DNA of 52,717 nt, from positions 1 through 52,717 of the forward strand of contig JAIPGZ010000007.1 of assembly GCA_021735425.1 (NCBI GenBank), in the 5' to 3' direction. The DNA is from Candidatus Altimarinota bacterium (lineage in GTDB: Bacteria > Patescibacteriota > Gracilibacteria > JAHISY01). Below are positions 30,050-36,755 of this stretch, one piece after another. Below the pieces are notes generated by a model. The model did no database searches. It had not been told where the DNA came from and saw only the letters and a list, made by a program, of their open reading frames with translations. The translations under genes and the position numbers were made by a program. The number at the start of each line of letters is the position of its first letter. Position 1 is the first letter of the stretch.

Positions 30050-32302
30050 TTAGGCTTTCCTTTCTTTCGCACATTTCATGCAAATCAATTTTTCATTTTT
30101 GCCAAGTTTGTGAACTATGACCCCTCCACACTCGCAGGGCGTTTTTTGGGGTTCGTCCCAACTGGCAAATTTACAGTCGGGGTAATTAGTACAACCCCAG
30201 AACTTCTTTTTCGTTTTACGGGCAAACTTTTCGGTAATCTCGCCCTTTCCGCAATCGGGACATTTAATCCCCATTCCATTAGCTTTCTTTTCAATAAACT
30301 TGCAGTCAGGATAGCCCGAACAGCCGACGAACATCCCGAAGCGTCCACGCTTGACTGTCAAAAGCTTGCCGCATTCCGGACATTTTTGGTCTTTAATTTT
30401 CTCGTTGAGCTCAATCTCCGCAGCTTCCTGTTTTTTGTCGAGCGGCTTGGCATTTTTGCAATCTGGGTAAGCAGAACAGCTGAGAAATTTTCCGAAGCGG
30501 CCTAATTTGATAACCATCGGTTTACCGCATTTGTCACAAATCTCATCCGTCGTCTCATTCACCACATCCTCTTTTTTGATGGAATCAGTTTTTTCGATGA
30601 CTTCGGTGTGAAAGGGCTTGTAAAAATCTTTCATAATTTCCACCCAACGGTGCTGTCCTTCAGCAATTTCATCGAGTTGTAACTCCATCTTCGCGGTGAA
30701 TTGGAAATCTACGATTTTAGGAAAGTGCTTGACCAAAAAATCATTCACGACCATCCCGGTGTCAGTTGGCTTCAACGCTCGTCCTTCTTTTTCGACATAA
30801 CCGCGATTTTGAACTGTGGAAATCGTCGGCGCGTAAGTCGACGGTCGTCCGATTCCCTCCGCTTCTAATTTTTTAATCAAAGTCGCCTCAGTGTAGCGCG
30901 CTGGTGGCTTCGTAAAATGTTGTTCGCTTTTTAATTCGAGCAATTTTTGAACTTCATTCTCAAGAATCTCGGGAAGTAATTTTTCGGAATCTTCTTTCGC
31001 CTCCTCCTCGGAATCGTAACCGACAGAATAAGCCGCCAGCCAACCAGCAAATTTCACAATCTGTCCCGTCGCACGAAAAATATAGTCTTTCGCGGAAATA
31101 TCGACACCAGTCTGATCAAGTACCGCGTCCTCCATCTGACAGGCAAGGAAGCGCTGCCAAATTAATTCGTAAAGTCGGAAAGCGTCGTCTTCTAATTTAC
31201 CCTTCAAACTTTCTGGGAAGCGTGCCGGATCGGTCGGTCGAATTGCTTCATGTGCCTCTTGCGCGCCCTTCGCCTTTTTAGTGAACGAGCGCACTTTTTC
31301 TGGCACGAAATTTTTACCGAACTTGTTTTCAATCACCGTTCGCGCCGACTTCGCTGCAGAGGCTGCGAGATTGGTGGAATCTGTCCTCATGTAAGTAATC
31401 AAACCTTCATCCACGTCGGAACCTTCGTACAGTCTTTGTGCCAGCATCATAGTTTTTTTGACCGAGAAACCGAGCTTCCGAGAAGCCTCAGCCTGCAAGG
31501 TCGAGGTAATAAATGGCGCCGCTGGCCTACGAATTCTTTCTTTTTTATCAATTTTTGAGACTTTGAATTCCGACTTTTTTAAATCGAGCTGAATCTTTTC
31601 CGCTTCATTTTTGGTTTTAACTTCGGCTTTTCTCTGCCCTGAGCCTGTCGAAGGGTTGGAATCGATTTTAGAAAGTTCAGCGGTGAATCGATCCCCTCGT
31701 GGTGTCTCGAGATCCGCACCAAGCGTCCAATATTCGACTGGATTGAATTTATCGACTTCTCTTTCACGTTCGACGATAAGTCGAACCGCGACAGATTGAA
31801 CTCGTCCAGCAGAAAGCCCATAACGAATCTTTTTCCAAATCAGCGGCGACAACTCGTAACCCATTAAACGGTCAAGAACCCGTCGTGCCTGCTGCGCGTC
31901 GATTAAATTGCGATCAAGCTCGCGCGGATTTTTAAGCGCCGCCTCAATCGCCGCTTTGGTAATTTCATGGAAAACAATCCGCGGCGTTTTAATCGTTTTC
32001 GGAATTTTGAGCGCCGCGAGAAGATGCCACGCAATCGCCTCTCCTTCGCGATCTTCATCAGTTGCGAGAATGATTTCGTCGGCCGACTTGGCCAACTTTG
32101 TCAGCTCGGCAATCACTTTCGTTTTGTCACGAGAGAGAATATATTCTGGTAGGAAAGTCCCGCCCTCGGTATCAATCCCCATTTTGGATTTCGGTAAATC
32201 ACGAACATGCCCCATCGAGGCACGAACTGTGAATTTCGGTCCGAGAAATTTCGTGATTGTCCGCGCTTTTGCAGGACTCTCGACGATGACGAGTTTATTC
32301 AT
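30050..32302 (-). CDS. topA: DNA topoisomerase I
   Basis: A type IA topoisomerase that relaxes negative supercoils. The Toprim domain starts NKLVIVESPAKARTITKFLG, with the metal-binding acidic cluster in EIILATDEDREGEAIAWHLL. The active-site Tyr is in GLITYMRTDSTNLA. The C-terminus carries zinc ribbons of the type CDKCGKPMVIKLGRFGKFLSCSAYPDC, CPECGKLL...CSGYPDC, CPDCGKGEI...CTNYPDC, and a last CECGG...CMKC, so four fingers bind single-stranded DNA. At 750 residues it is average length. Uniquely, a widespread 19-bp repeat at 31637-31655 is read in frame as NPSTGSGQ between two beta strands of the body (after TAELSKIDS). It faces the paralogous membrane protein pair upstream. Confidence 0.96.
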   Translation of the reverse strand: MNKLVIVESPAKARTITKFLGPKFTVRASMGHVRDLPKSKMGIDTEGGTFLPEYILSRDKTKVIAELTKLAKSADEIILATDEDREGEAIAWHLLAALKIPKTIKTPRIVFHEITKAAIEAALKNPRELDRNLIDAQQARRVLDRLMGYELSPLIWKKIRYGLSAGRVQSVAVRLIVEREREVDKFNPVEYWTLGADLETPRGDRFTAELSKIDSNPSTGSGQRKAEVKTKNEAEKIQLDLKKSEFKVSKIDKKERIRRPAAPFITSTLQAEASRKLGFSVKKTMMLAQRLYEGSDVDEGLITYMRTDSTNLAASAAKSARTVIENKFGKNFVPEKVRSFTKKAKGAQEAHEAIRPTDPARFPESLKGKLEDDAFRLYELIWQRFLACQMEDAVLDQTGVDISAKDYIFRATGQIVKFAGWLAAYSVGYDSEEEAKEDSEKLLPEILENEVQKLLELKSEQHFTKPPARYTEATLIKKLEAEGIGRPSTYAPTISTVQNRGYVEKEGRALKPTDTGMVVNDFLVKHFPKIVDFQFTAKMELQLDEIAEGQHRWVEIMKDFYKPFHTEVIEKTDSIKKEDVVNETTDEICDKCGKPMVIKLGRFGKFLSCSAYPDCKNAKPLDKKQEAAEIELNEKIKDQKCPECGKLLTVKRGRFGMFVGCSGYPDCKFIEKKANGMGIKCPDCGKGEITEKFARKTKKKFWGCTNYPDCKFASWDEPQKTPCECGGVIVHKLGKNEKLICMKCAKERKA
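31637..31655 (-). repeat. Dispersed short repeat inserted in frame in topA
   Basis: The 19-bp word CCCTTCGACAGGCTCAGGG (minus strand) is a sequence known to recur in many bacterial genomes. Here it encodes NPSTGSG within the topA reading frame. Confidence 0.75.
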
Positions 32303-32386
32303 TTTAATTTTGGGGAAATGTAAACGCGGAAAAGCCTACTTGAAAATGGCTCAAAAAAGCAAATGCAGATTAAGTCTCGATAAAAC

Positions 32387-32416
32387 AAAAACCCCACATC
32401 TCTGCAGGGTTTTTTA
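32387..32416 (-). terminator. Intrinsic terminator (usable in both directions)
   Basis: AAAAACCC and GGGTTTTT form an 8-bp stem around a 12-nt loop. On the minus strand it is followed by TGTTTTATC and would end transcription from the two membrane-protein genes before topA. Confidence 0.75.
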
Positions 32417-32468
32417 TTAATCCACCGTGTCTATCCTTACTAGCTTTAGCAACCCTACAAACCTTCCC

Positions 32469-32852
32469 TTAGGCGAAATAACCCGTGTAAATAAGTTGAG
32501 AGCCAATCAAAAGCATAACCACCATCCCCACTTGCATCAAAGTCTTGTTTTTTAACACTGAGTGGGAAATCTTGAAAAGAAAATTAGGAATGACGAGAAA
32601 AGTAGCGCCTTTGATAAGACTGCTCCAGCCGAAGAATGTAACCAAACCGGCTGCGGACCATTCCCAAATGTTGTGATTAAGAACGACGATGAGTCCAAGA
32701 ATCATTACGATAATTCCAGTGAAGTACGTGATGCCCTCGTGTTTTTCGAAATCTTTAATTATTTTTTCGTAGAACTTCGGATGAAGAAGAAAACCAATCG
32801 CCATCGCGGCAAGAGTCGGGCCCATGACTTGGGCCAAGAGAGTGGTACTCAT
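32469..32852 (-). CDS. Small integral membrane protein, paralogue A
   Basis: A 127-residue protein with about four hydrophobic stretches: LAQVMGPTLAAMAIGFLL, YFTGIIVMILGLIVVLNHNIW, GLVTFFGWSSLIKGATFLVIPNFL and VGMVVMLLIGSQLIYTGYF. The conserved IIKDFEKHEG between the first two helices is also found in the neighbour. It is about two-thirds identical to the product at 32903-33286, so a tandem duplication is clear. I do not recognise a characterised family; it recalls uncharacterised small DUF membrane proteins. Both copies share the leader TTATTCTCTAACC-CACAAAAATGA. The two probably form one transcription unit ending at the terminator at 32387. Confidence 0.7.
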   Translation of the reverse strand: MSTTLLAQVMGPTLAAMAIGFLLHPKFYEKIIKDFEKHEGITYFTGIIVMILGLIVVLNHNIWEWSAAGLVTFFGWSSLIKGATFLVIPNFLFKISHSVLKNKTLMQVGMVVMLLIGSQLIYTGYFA

Positions 32853-32902
32853 TTTTGTGAGGGTTAGAGAATAAAAAAAACTTGTCCCGCTGAGTTACGG
32901 AA

Positions 32903-33286
32903 TCAAGCAAAATAACCGAAATACGAAAGATAAATTCCGGCGACTAGCCAAATAGTCATCGCAACATTCATCGTCATTCCACAACTAAGAACAGATTTAG
33001 AAATCTTGAAAAGTAGATTTGGGACAACGAGAAAAGTAGCGCCCTTGATGAGAGTGCTCCAACCCACGAGAGTAATCAAACCTGCCGCAGAAAATTCCCA
33101 AACATTATGATTCAAGACAATGATTAAACCTAAGATCATAATTATGATTCCCGTTAAATAAGTCAATCCTTCGCTTTTCTCGAAATCCTTCATGATTGTT
33201 TTGATGATTTTCGGATTAAGGGAAAAACCAATCGCGACTGCCACGACGACGGGCCCAATGATTTGAGCCAGAGTGCTTGTAGTCAT
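32903..33286 (-). CDS. Small integral membrane protein, paralogue B
   Basis: A 127-residue protein from the ATG at 33286 (MTTSTLAQIIGP); a longer reading to 33325 exists but the paralogue supports the shorter one. It has four hydrophobic stretches, IIGPVVVAVAIGFSL, YLTGIIIMILGLIIVLNHNVW, ITLVGWSTLIKGATFLVVPNLLF and MTIWLVAGIYLSYFGYF, and the loop KDFEKSEG. It sits 50 nt upstream of its paralogue on the same strand. A promoter with TTGCAA and TACAAT lies at 33318-33347. Function is unknown; the strong conservation of the IVVLNHNxWE segment in both copies suggests it matters. Confidence 0.7.
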   Translation of the reverse strand: MTTSTLAQIIGPVVVAVAIGFSLNPKIIKTIMKDFEKSEGLTYLTGIIIMILGLIIVLNHNVWEFSAAGLITLVGWSTLIKGATFLVVPNLLFKISKSVLSCGMTMNVAMTIWLVAGIYLSYFGYFA

Positions 33287-33317
33287 TTTTGTGGAGGTTA
33301 GAGAATAAACGAGCGTA

Positions 33318-33347
33318 TTGTACACAAATTGTGTTCAGCTTTGCAAA
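33318..33347 (-). promoter_or_regulatory. Promoter of the paralogous membrane protein pair
   Basis: On the minus strand TTGCAA (33347-33342), an 18-nt spacer and TACAAT (33323-33318). The spacer includes the near-palindrome ACACAATTTGTGT. Confidence 0.5.
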
Positions 33348-33377
33348 TACAAAAATCCAAGAAAGGATTCCCGACCT

Positions 33378-33493
33378 TGGGAAATTTTTATCTACCCGAA
33401 CTGCCAACGGAACGAACTTAAAAAAATCCAGTGAGCGCAGTGAGCATTGGATTTTTTAGTGAGTGAGTTGACGCAGTTCGTAAAAATTTCCCA
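33378..33493. repeat. Large nested inverted repeat, MITE-like
   Basis: Outer arms TGGGAAATTTTTA (33378-33390) and TAAAAATTTCCCA (33481-33493) match perfectly. CGAACTGC (33397-33404) pairs with GCAGTTCG (33473-33480). An inner AAAAAATCCA (33421-33430) pairs with TGGATTTTTT (33448-33457), around GTGAGCGCAGTGAGCA. There is no coding potential. Confidence 0.75.
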
Positions 33494-33513
33494 CAGGCGG
33501 GCAGTTTTTTGTA

Positions 33514-33539
33514 ATACTTTTTTGCTGTCAAAAAAGTAT
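33514..33539. repeat. Second hairpin in the rmuC downstream gap
   Basis: ATACTTTTTTG and CAAAAAAGTAT form a perfect 11-bp stem with a CTGT loop. It lacks a following T-run on either strand, so it is a weak candidate for termination of rmuC. Confidence 0.65.
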
Positions 33540-33591
33540 CAGCTCCCTAAGAGATGTTTATTAGGTTTAGCGATTATTTTTTTAAAAAATA

Positions 33592-34686
33592 TTATTCCAG
33601 AGGAAGTTTACCTCCCTTATCTTCCTCAGCCACTTCCGCCAACGGCAGCGCATCGCTGTACTCCCCGACTCGATCAATCTTTCCTTCTAGCCTCGTGTAA
33701 CCACCCGCCACCTCATCCATCTTGGTTTTTGCGTTACCAATGTGCTTATTGAGCACACTCAAGTTTTCACCAAACTTCCCCGCTTCGGTCTTCACCCCTG
33801 CGATTAAGGAAAGTACCTTCTTGGCATTCTCTTCGAATTTCTCAGACTGAAAAGCTATCAAGACAACGCGCAAGAAATAGAAAAAGGAGTTCGGAGAAAC
33901 CAGTTGGATATTTTTACTGCGTGCATATTTAGAAACTTCGGCATTCTCACTGGCTTCGTTGTAAATCGATTCCGCTGGCAGATACATCACTGCGAAATCT
34001 GTCGTACCTTCCTCAGGCTTGATATATTTCTTGGCAATCGCATCTACATGTTTTTTCACATCTTTGCCAAACTCTTTGCGAAATCCTTCCGCCGCTTTAT
34101 CGTCATTGGAGTTGCGCATCTTGTCGAAGTTTTCGAGCGGAAATTTAGAGTCCACTGGAATAATCCCATTCTTAGTTTTAATCACGGCGTCCACCGCTTC
34201 ACCTGAAGAAAACTGATACTGTAAACCCCACTTTTCCTGGGGCAAAGCCTCCGCCAACATTTCTTTCAGCCCTTCCTCGCCTAAATTTCCTCGTCTTTTC
34301 GAATGCTTGAGGAAATTGGTAAGTGACTCCACCGAACTTCGAATTTCAGCCATTTTGCCAAGCTCACCCGAAACTTTCGCAATTTCGCGCGCCGCACCGT
34401 CAAGTCGCGCATCGAGCTTTTTCGTGTTGTCGGTTAATTTCTGATCGACTGAGTCATTTAAATTCGCAAATTTATTTTCCAATAATTCCAATGTCTTCAT
34501 TGTCTCCTTCCTAGACTCCCCACCCTGATGATTTACCTCTTTGCGCAAATTTTCAATCACATCTAGCATTAGTCTTTGCGATGAATCATCTTCTGGTTTT
34601 TTTAGGTCTTCAAATTTTTTATGCACGAAAAAAGCGAAAGCAGTGAAGGCAACAAAAATCGCGGCGGCAAGAAAATAGATTTCCAT
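33592..34686 (-). CDS. rmuC: DNA recombination protein RmuC homologue
   Basis: RmuC proteins limit recombination at inverted repeats and have a nuclease-like core. Starting at the ATG of 34686 the product is 364 residues. It has a membrane helix at once (MEIYFLAAAIFVAFTAFAFFVHKKF), a long coiled coil (LENKFANLNDSVDQKLTDNTKKLDARLDGAAREIAKV), and the RmuC domain with RGNLGEEGLKEMLAEALP, DAVIKTKNGIIPVDSKFPLENF and YLPAESIYNEA. A longer reading from 34716 is disfavoured because a TAGAAT box (34699-34694) ends exactly 7 nt before the shorter start. It diverges from the metA operon. The hairpin-rich region lies just downstream. Confidence 0.9.
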   Translation of the reverse strand: MEIYFLAAAIFVAFTAFAFFVHKKFEDLKKPEDDSSQRLMLDVIENLRKEVNHQGGESRKETMKTLELLENKFANLNDSVDQKLTDNTKKLDARLDGAAREIAKVSGELGKMAEIRSSVESLTNFLKHSKRRGNLGEEGLKEMLAEALPQEKWGLQYQFSSGEAVDAVIKTKNGIIPVDSKFPLENFDKMRNSNDDKAAEGFRKEFGKDVKKHVDAIAKKYIKPEEGTTDFAVMYLPAESIYNEASENAEVSKYARSKNIQLVSPNSFFYFLRVVLIAFQSEKFEENAKKVLSLIAGVKTEAGKFGENLSVLNKHIGNAKTKMDEVAGGYTRLEGKIDRVGEYSDALPLAEVAEEDKGGKLPLE

Positions 34687-34710
34687 AAGTTGCATTCTAA
34701 CAAAATAAGC

Positions 34711-34738
34711 TTGCATTTACCTTTAAAAAAGCTAAAAT
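34711..34738 (+). promoter_or_regulatory. Promoter of the metA leader
   Basis: TTGCAT (34711-34716), a 16-nt spacer and GCTAAAAT ending at 34738. The start codon of the leader peptide follows after 7 nt, so the transcript should begin at or just before that AUG. Confidence 0.65.
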
Positions 34739-34745
34739 AAACACA

Positions 34746-34793
34746 ATGTTTTCTACACGCAATAGCAACGCAATGATGATGCAACTCTCCTGA
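34746..34793 (+). CDS. Methionine-rich leader peptide of the metA operon
   Basis: The 15-residue peptide is MFSTRNSNAMMMQLS. Codons 10-12 are three consecutive AUG (34773-34781). It starts 7 nt after a -10 box, so it should be translated from the very 5' end. Its stop codon (34791-34793) overlaps the antiterminator strand GAGAGCTT (34792-34799). A ribosome paused at the Met codons leaves that strand free, and one that reaches the stop codon covers it. This is the arrangement of amino-acid attenuators such as trp, his and leu, here with methionine as the sensed residue. The peptide is not expected to have another role. Confidence 0.7.
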   Translation: MFSTRNSNAMMMQLS

Positions 34794-34850
34794 GAGCTTG
34801 CTTCTTCCGTGTGTAGAAATCTAAGCTCTCCAAGTCGAGAGCTTTTTTAT
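34750..34850 (+). promoter_or_regulatory. Methionine attenuator (antiterminator and alternative folds)
   Basis: GAGAGCTT occurs twice, at 34792-34799 and 34837-34844. Both can pair with AAGCTCTC at 34823-34830, giving either an antiterminator (first copy) or a terminator (second copy). An outer helix TTTCTACAC (34750-34758) with GTGTAGAAA (34811-34819), extended to 11 bp with one G-U, and AGCAA (34764-34768) with TTGCT (34798-34802), would hide the first copy when the leader is not translated. No T-box or SAM-riboswitch signature is seen. Confidence 0.7.
34823..34850 (+). terminator. Attenuator terminator upstream of metA
   Basis: AAGCTCTC-CAAGTC-GAGAGCTT forms an 8-bp stem and is followed by TTTTAT. 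It lies between the leader peptide and metA with no other gene to terminate. Confidence 0.85.
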
Positions 34851-34884
34851 TTAGTAAAATTCTACCAACTACTAACTATTCAAA

Positions 34885-35790
34885 ATGCCAATCCGAATCC
34901 CCAATAATTTACCGGCCAAAAAATTACTCGCCAAAGAGAATATTTTTGTGATGGGTGAAAAACGCGCGGCGAAGCAAGACATTCGACCACTCGAGATCGC
35001 GCTACTAAACCTCATGCCGACCAAAGTAGAGACTGAAACTCAGCTCGCGCGAGTCCTAGGCAACACTCCCCTGCAGGTCAATTTCACATTGCTCACGACA
35101 GATTCCTACCAGCCCAAGCATACTTCGAAGCAGCATCTCATTTCTTTTTACAAAACTTTCGCTGATGTCAAAGATAAGAAGTTCGACGGCTTAGTCGTGA
35201 CTGGTGCTCCTGTGGAATTATTAGACTGGTCAGAAGTGAAGTACTGGGATGAATTGAAGCGAATTTTCGATTGGAGTGTCACGAATGTTTGTTCTTCGTT
35301 ATTTATTTGCTGGGGAGCCCAGGCAGCCTTACAGCACTTCCATAAAGTCCCTAAACATAAATTACCGCAAAAAAAATTCGGTGTGTTTCTGCATCGTGTG
35401 AAAAAAAAGAATGCAATCTTGTTGCGTGGTTTCGATGAGGAATTTTGGGTGCCAGTGTCGCGCAATACTGAAACTCGCGCCGAAGATCTGAAAAAAGTGA
35501 AAGACCTGGAAATCCTCGCTGATTCCAAAGATTCCGGCGTCTACCTCGTGAGGAATAAAAAACGCAAACAGATTTTTGCCTTCAACCATCCCGAGTATGA
35601 CCGTGAAACTTTGCTGACTGAATTCGAACGTGACCGCGCCAAAGATGCGAATTTCCCAGAGCCAGAAAATTACTTCGATGAAAAAGGTAAACTTCTCATG
35701 CGCTGGCAAGCTCATACCACTCTGCTTTTTTCTAATTGGTTGAATTATTACGTTTACCAAGAAACTCCGTTTGATCTTTCTAAGATTTAA
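34885..35790 (+). CDS. metA: Homoserine O-acyltransferase (MetA family, probably acetyl-CoA dependent)
   Basis: Activates homoserine for methionine synthesis. The 301-residue protein is a typical MetA, with PIRIPNNLPAKKLLAKENIFVM, RPLEIALLNLMPTKVETETQLARVLGNTPLQV, the nucleophile Cys142 in SSLFICWGAQAAL, and His/Glu in FNHPEYDRETL. Residue 111 is Glu (TGAPVE111LLDW). In the family, Glu at 111 goes with acetyl-CoA use and Gly with succinyl-CoA, so homoserine O-acetyltransferase is inferred. That agrees with metY downstream, which uses O-acetylhomoserine. Expression appears to be governed by the upstream Met leader attenuator. The ATG has no Shine-Dalgarno sequence. cysK follows after 9 nt. Confidence 0.94.
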   Translation: MPIRIPNNLPAKKLLAKENIFVMGEKRAAKQDIRPLEIALLNLMPTKVETETQLARVLGNTPLQVNFTLLTTDSYQPKHTSKQHLISFYKTFADVKDKKFDGLVVTGAPVELLDWSEVKYWDELKRIFDWSVTNVCSSLFICWGAQAALQHFHKVPKHKLPQKKFGVFLHRVKKKNAILLRGFDEEFWVPVSRNTETRAEDLKKVKDLEILADSKDSGVYLVRNKKRKQIFAFNHPEYDRETLLTEFERDRAKDANFPEPENYFDEKGKLLMRWQAHTTLLFSNWLNYYVYQETPFDLSKI

Positions 35791-35799
35791 TTCCTCGAA

Positions 35800-36732
35800 A
35801 TGACTAAAAAATCTCACCCCAAAATCGCGGAAAATCTGAGTGAGTTGGTTGGCAACACTCCACTCGTGAAATTGCACCAGAATACGAAAGCGACCATCCT
35901 CGCGAAACTCGAGTCGTTTAATCCAGCAGCGAGCGTCAAAGACCGCATCGGCGTCGCGATGATCGAAGCGGCAGAGCAAGCTGGTCAGCTGAAAAAAGAT
36001 TCCGTCATCGTCGAGCCAACGAGCGGCAACACCGGCATCGCCCTCGCCTGGGTCGCGGCAGCGCGCGGTTATCGTATCAAACTGGTGATGCCCGAAACGA
36101 TGAGCGTCGAGCGACGTAAATTGATGACTCAATTCGGCGCAGAGCTAGTCCTCACCAACGGTGTAGACGGAATACCAGGAGCAATCGCGAAAGCGGAAGA
36201 ACTCGTGGCAAACAATCCAAAGGCCATTTTGCTCAATCAATTCAAAAATCCGGCGAATCCCGAAATCCACCGACAGACAACTGCGGAAGAAATTTGGGAA
36301 GACACGGATGGCAAGATTGATATCTTCGTCGCAGGAATCGGTACTGGCGGCACCATCACCGGCATTGGCGAGGTGTTGAAAAAAAATAATCCAGCAATCA
36401 AAATCGTAGCCGTTGAGCCAACCGATTCGCCAGTTTTAAATAGTGGGAAACCCGGTCCACACAAAATTCAGGGTATCGGCGCGGGTTTCATTCCGGAAAT
36501 TCTGAACACTGAAATTTACGATGAAGTCTTGCCGATTAGTAATGCTGACGCCTTCGCAGTCGCCAAAAAACTGGCGCGCGAGGAAGGTCTATTAATTGGA
36601 ATTTCGAGTGGCGCAGCAGTAGCTGCCGCAATCGAAGTCGCGAATCGCGAGAAAAATTCTGGCAAAATTATTGTTGTGATTCTGCCCGACACCGGTGAGC
36701 GTTATCTTTCAACCGAACTTTTTGAAAACTAA
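35800..36732 (+). CDS. cysK: Cysteine synthase A
   Basis: A PLP enzyme making cysteine from O-acetylserine and sulfide. The 310-residue protein has [13 protein letters not shown], the PLP Lys in [19 protein letters not shown], the substrate loop [15 protein letters not shown], the phosphate-binding [16 protein letters not shown], and [15 protein letters not shown] near the end. It lacks the heme and CBS domains of cystathionine beta-synthase, which is the main alternative. Its position between metA and metY puts sulfide assimilation into both cysteine and homocysteine under the same methionine-controlled transcript. The donor CysE is encoded at 912-1457. Confidence 0.94.
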   Translation: MTKKSHPKIAENLSELVGNTPLVKLHQNTKATILAKLESFNPAASVKDRIGVAMIEAAEQAGQLKKDSVIVEPTSGNTGIALAWVAAARGYRIKLVMPETMSVERRKLMTQFGAELVLTNGVDGIPGAIAKAEELVANNPKAILLNQFKNPANPEIHRQTTAEEIWEDTDGKIDIFVAGIGTGGTITGIGEVLKKNNPAIKIVAVEPTDSPVLNSGKPGPHKIQGIGAGFIPEILNTEIYDEVLPISNADAFAVAKKLAREEGLLIGISSGAAVAAAIEVANREKNSGKIIVVILPDTGERYLSTELFEN

Positions 36733-36742
36733 TTTTTTTGAT

Positions 36743-36755
36743 TAAACTATCTCCA
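36743..36755 (+). promoter_or_regulatory. Possible internal leaderless-type promoter of metY
   Basis: TAAACT at 36743-36748 ends 7 nt before the metY ATG at 36756. No good -35 is evident, so it may be chance. Confidence 0.3.

Noticed and set aside
34746-34850. SAM riboswitch or T-box as an explanation of the metA leader
   Set aside because: No T-box AGGGUGG-type sequence or SAM-box core is visible, and the leader ORF with alternative hairpins explains the region better.
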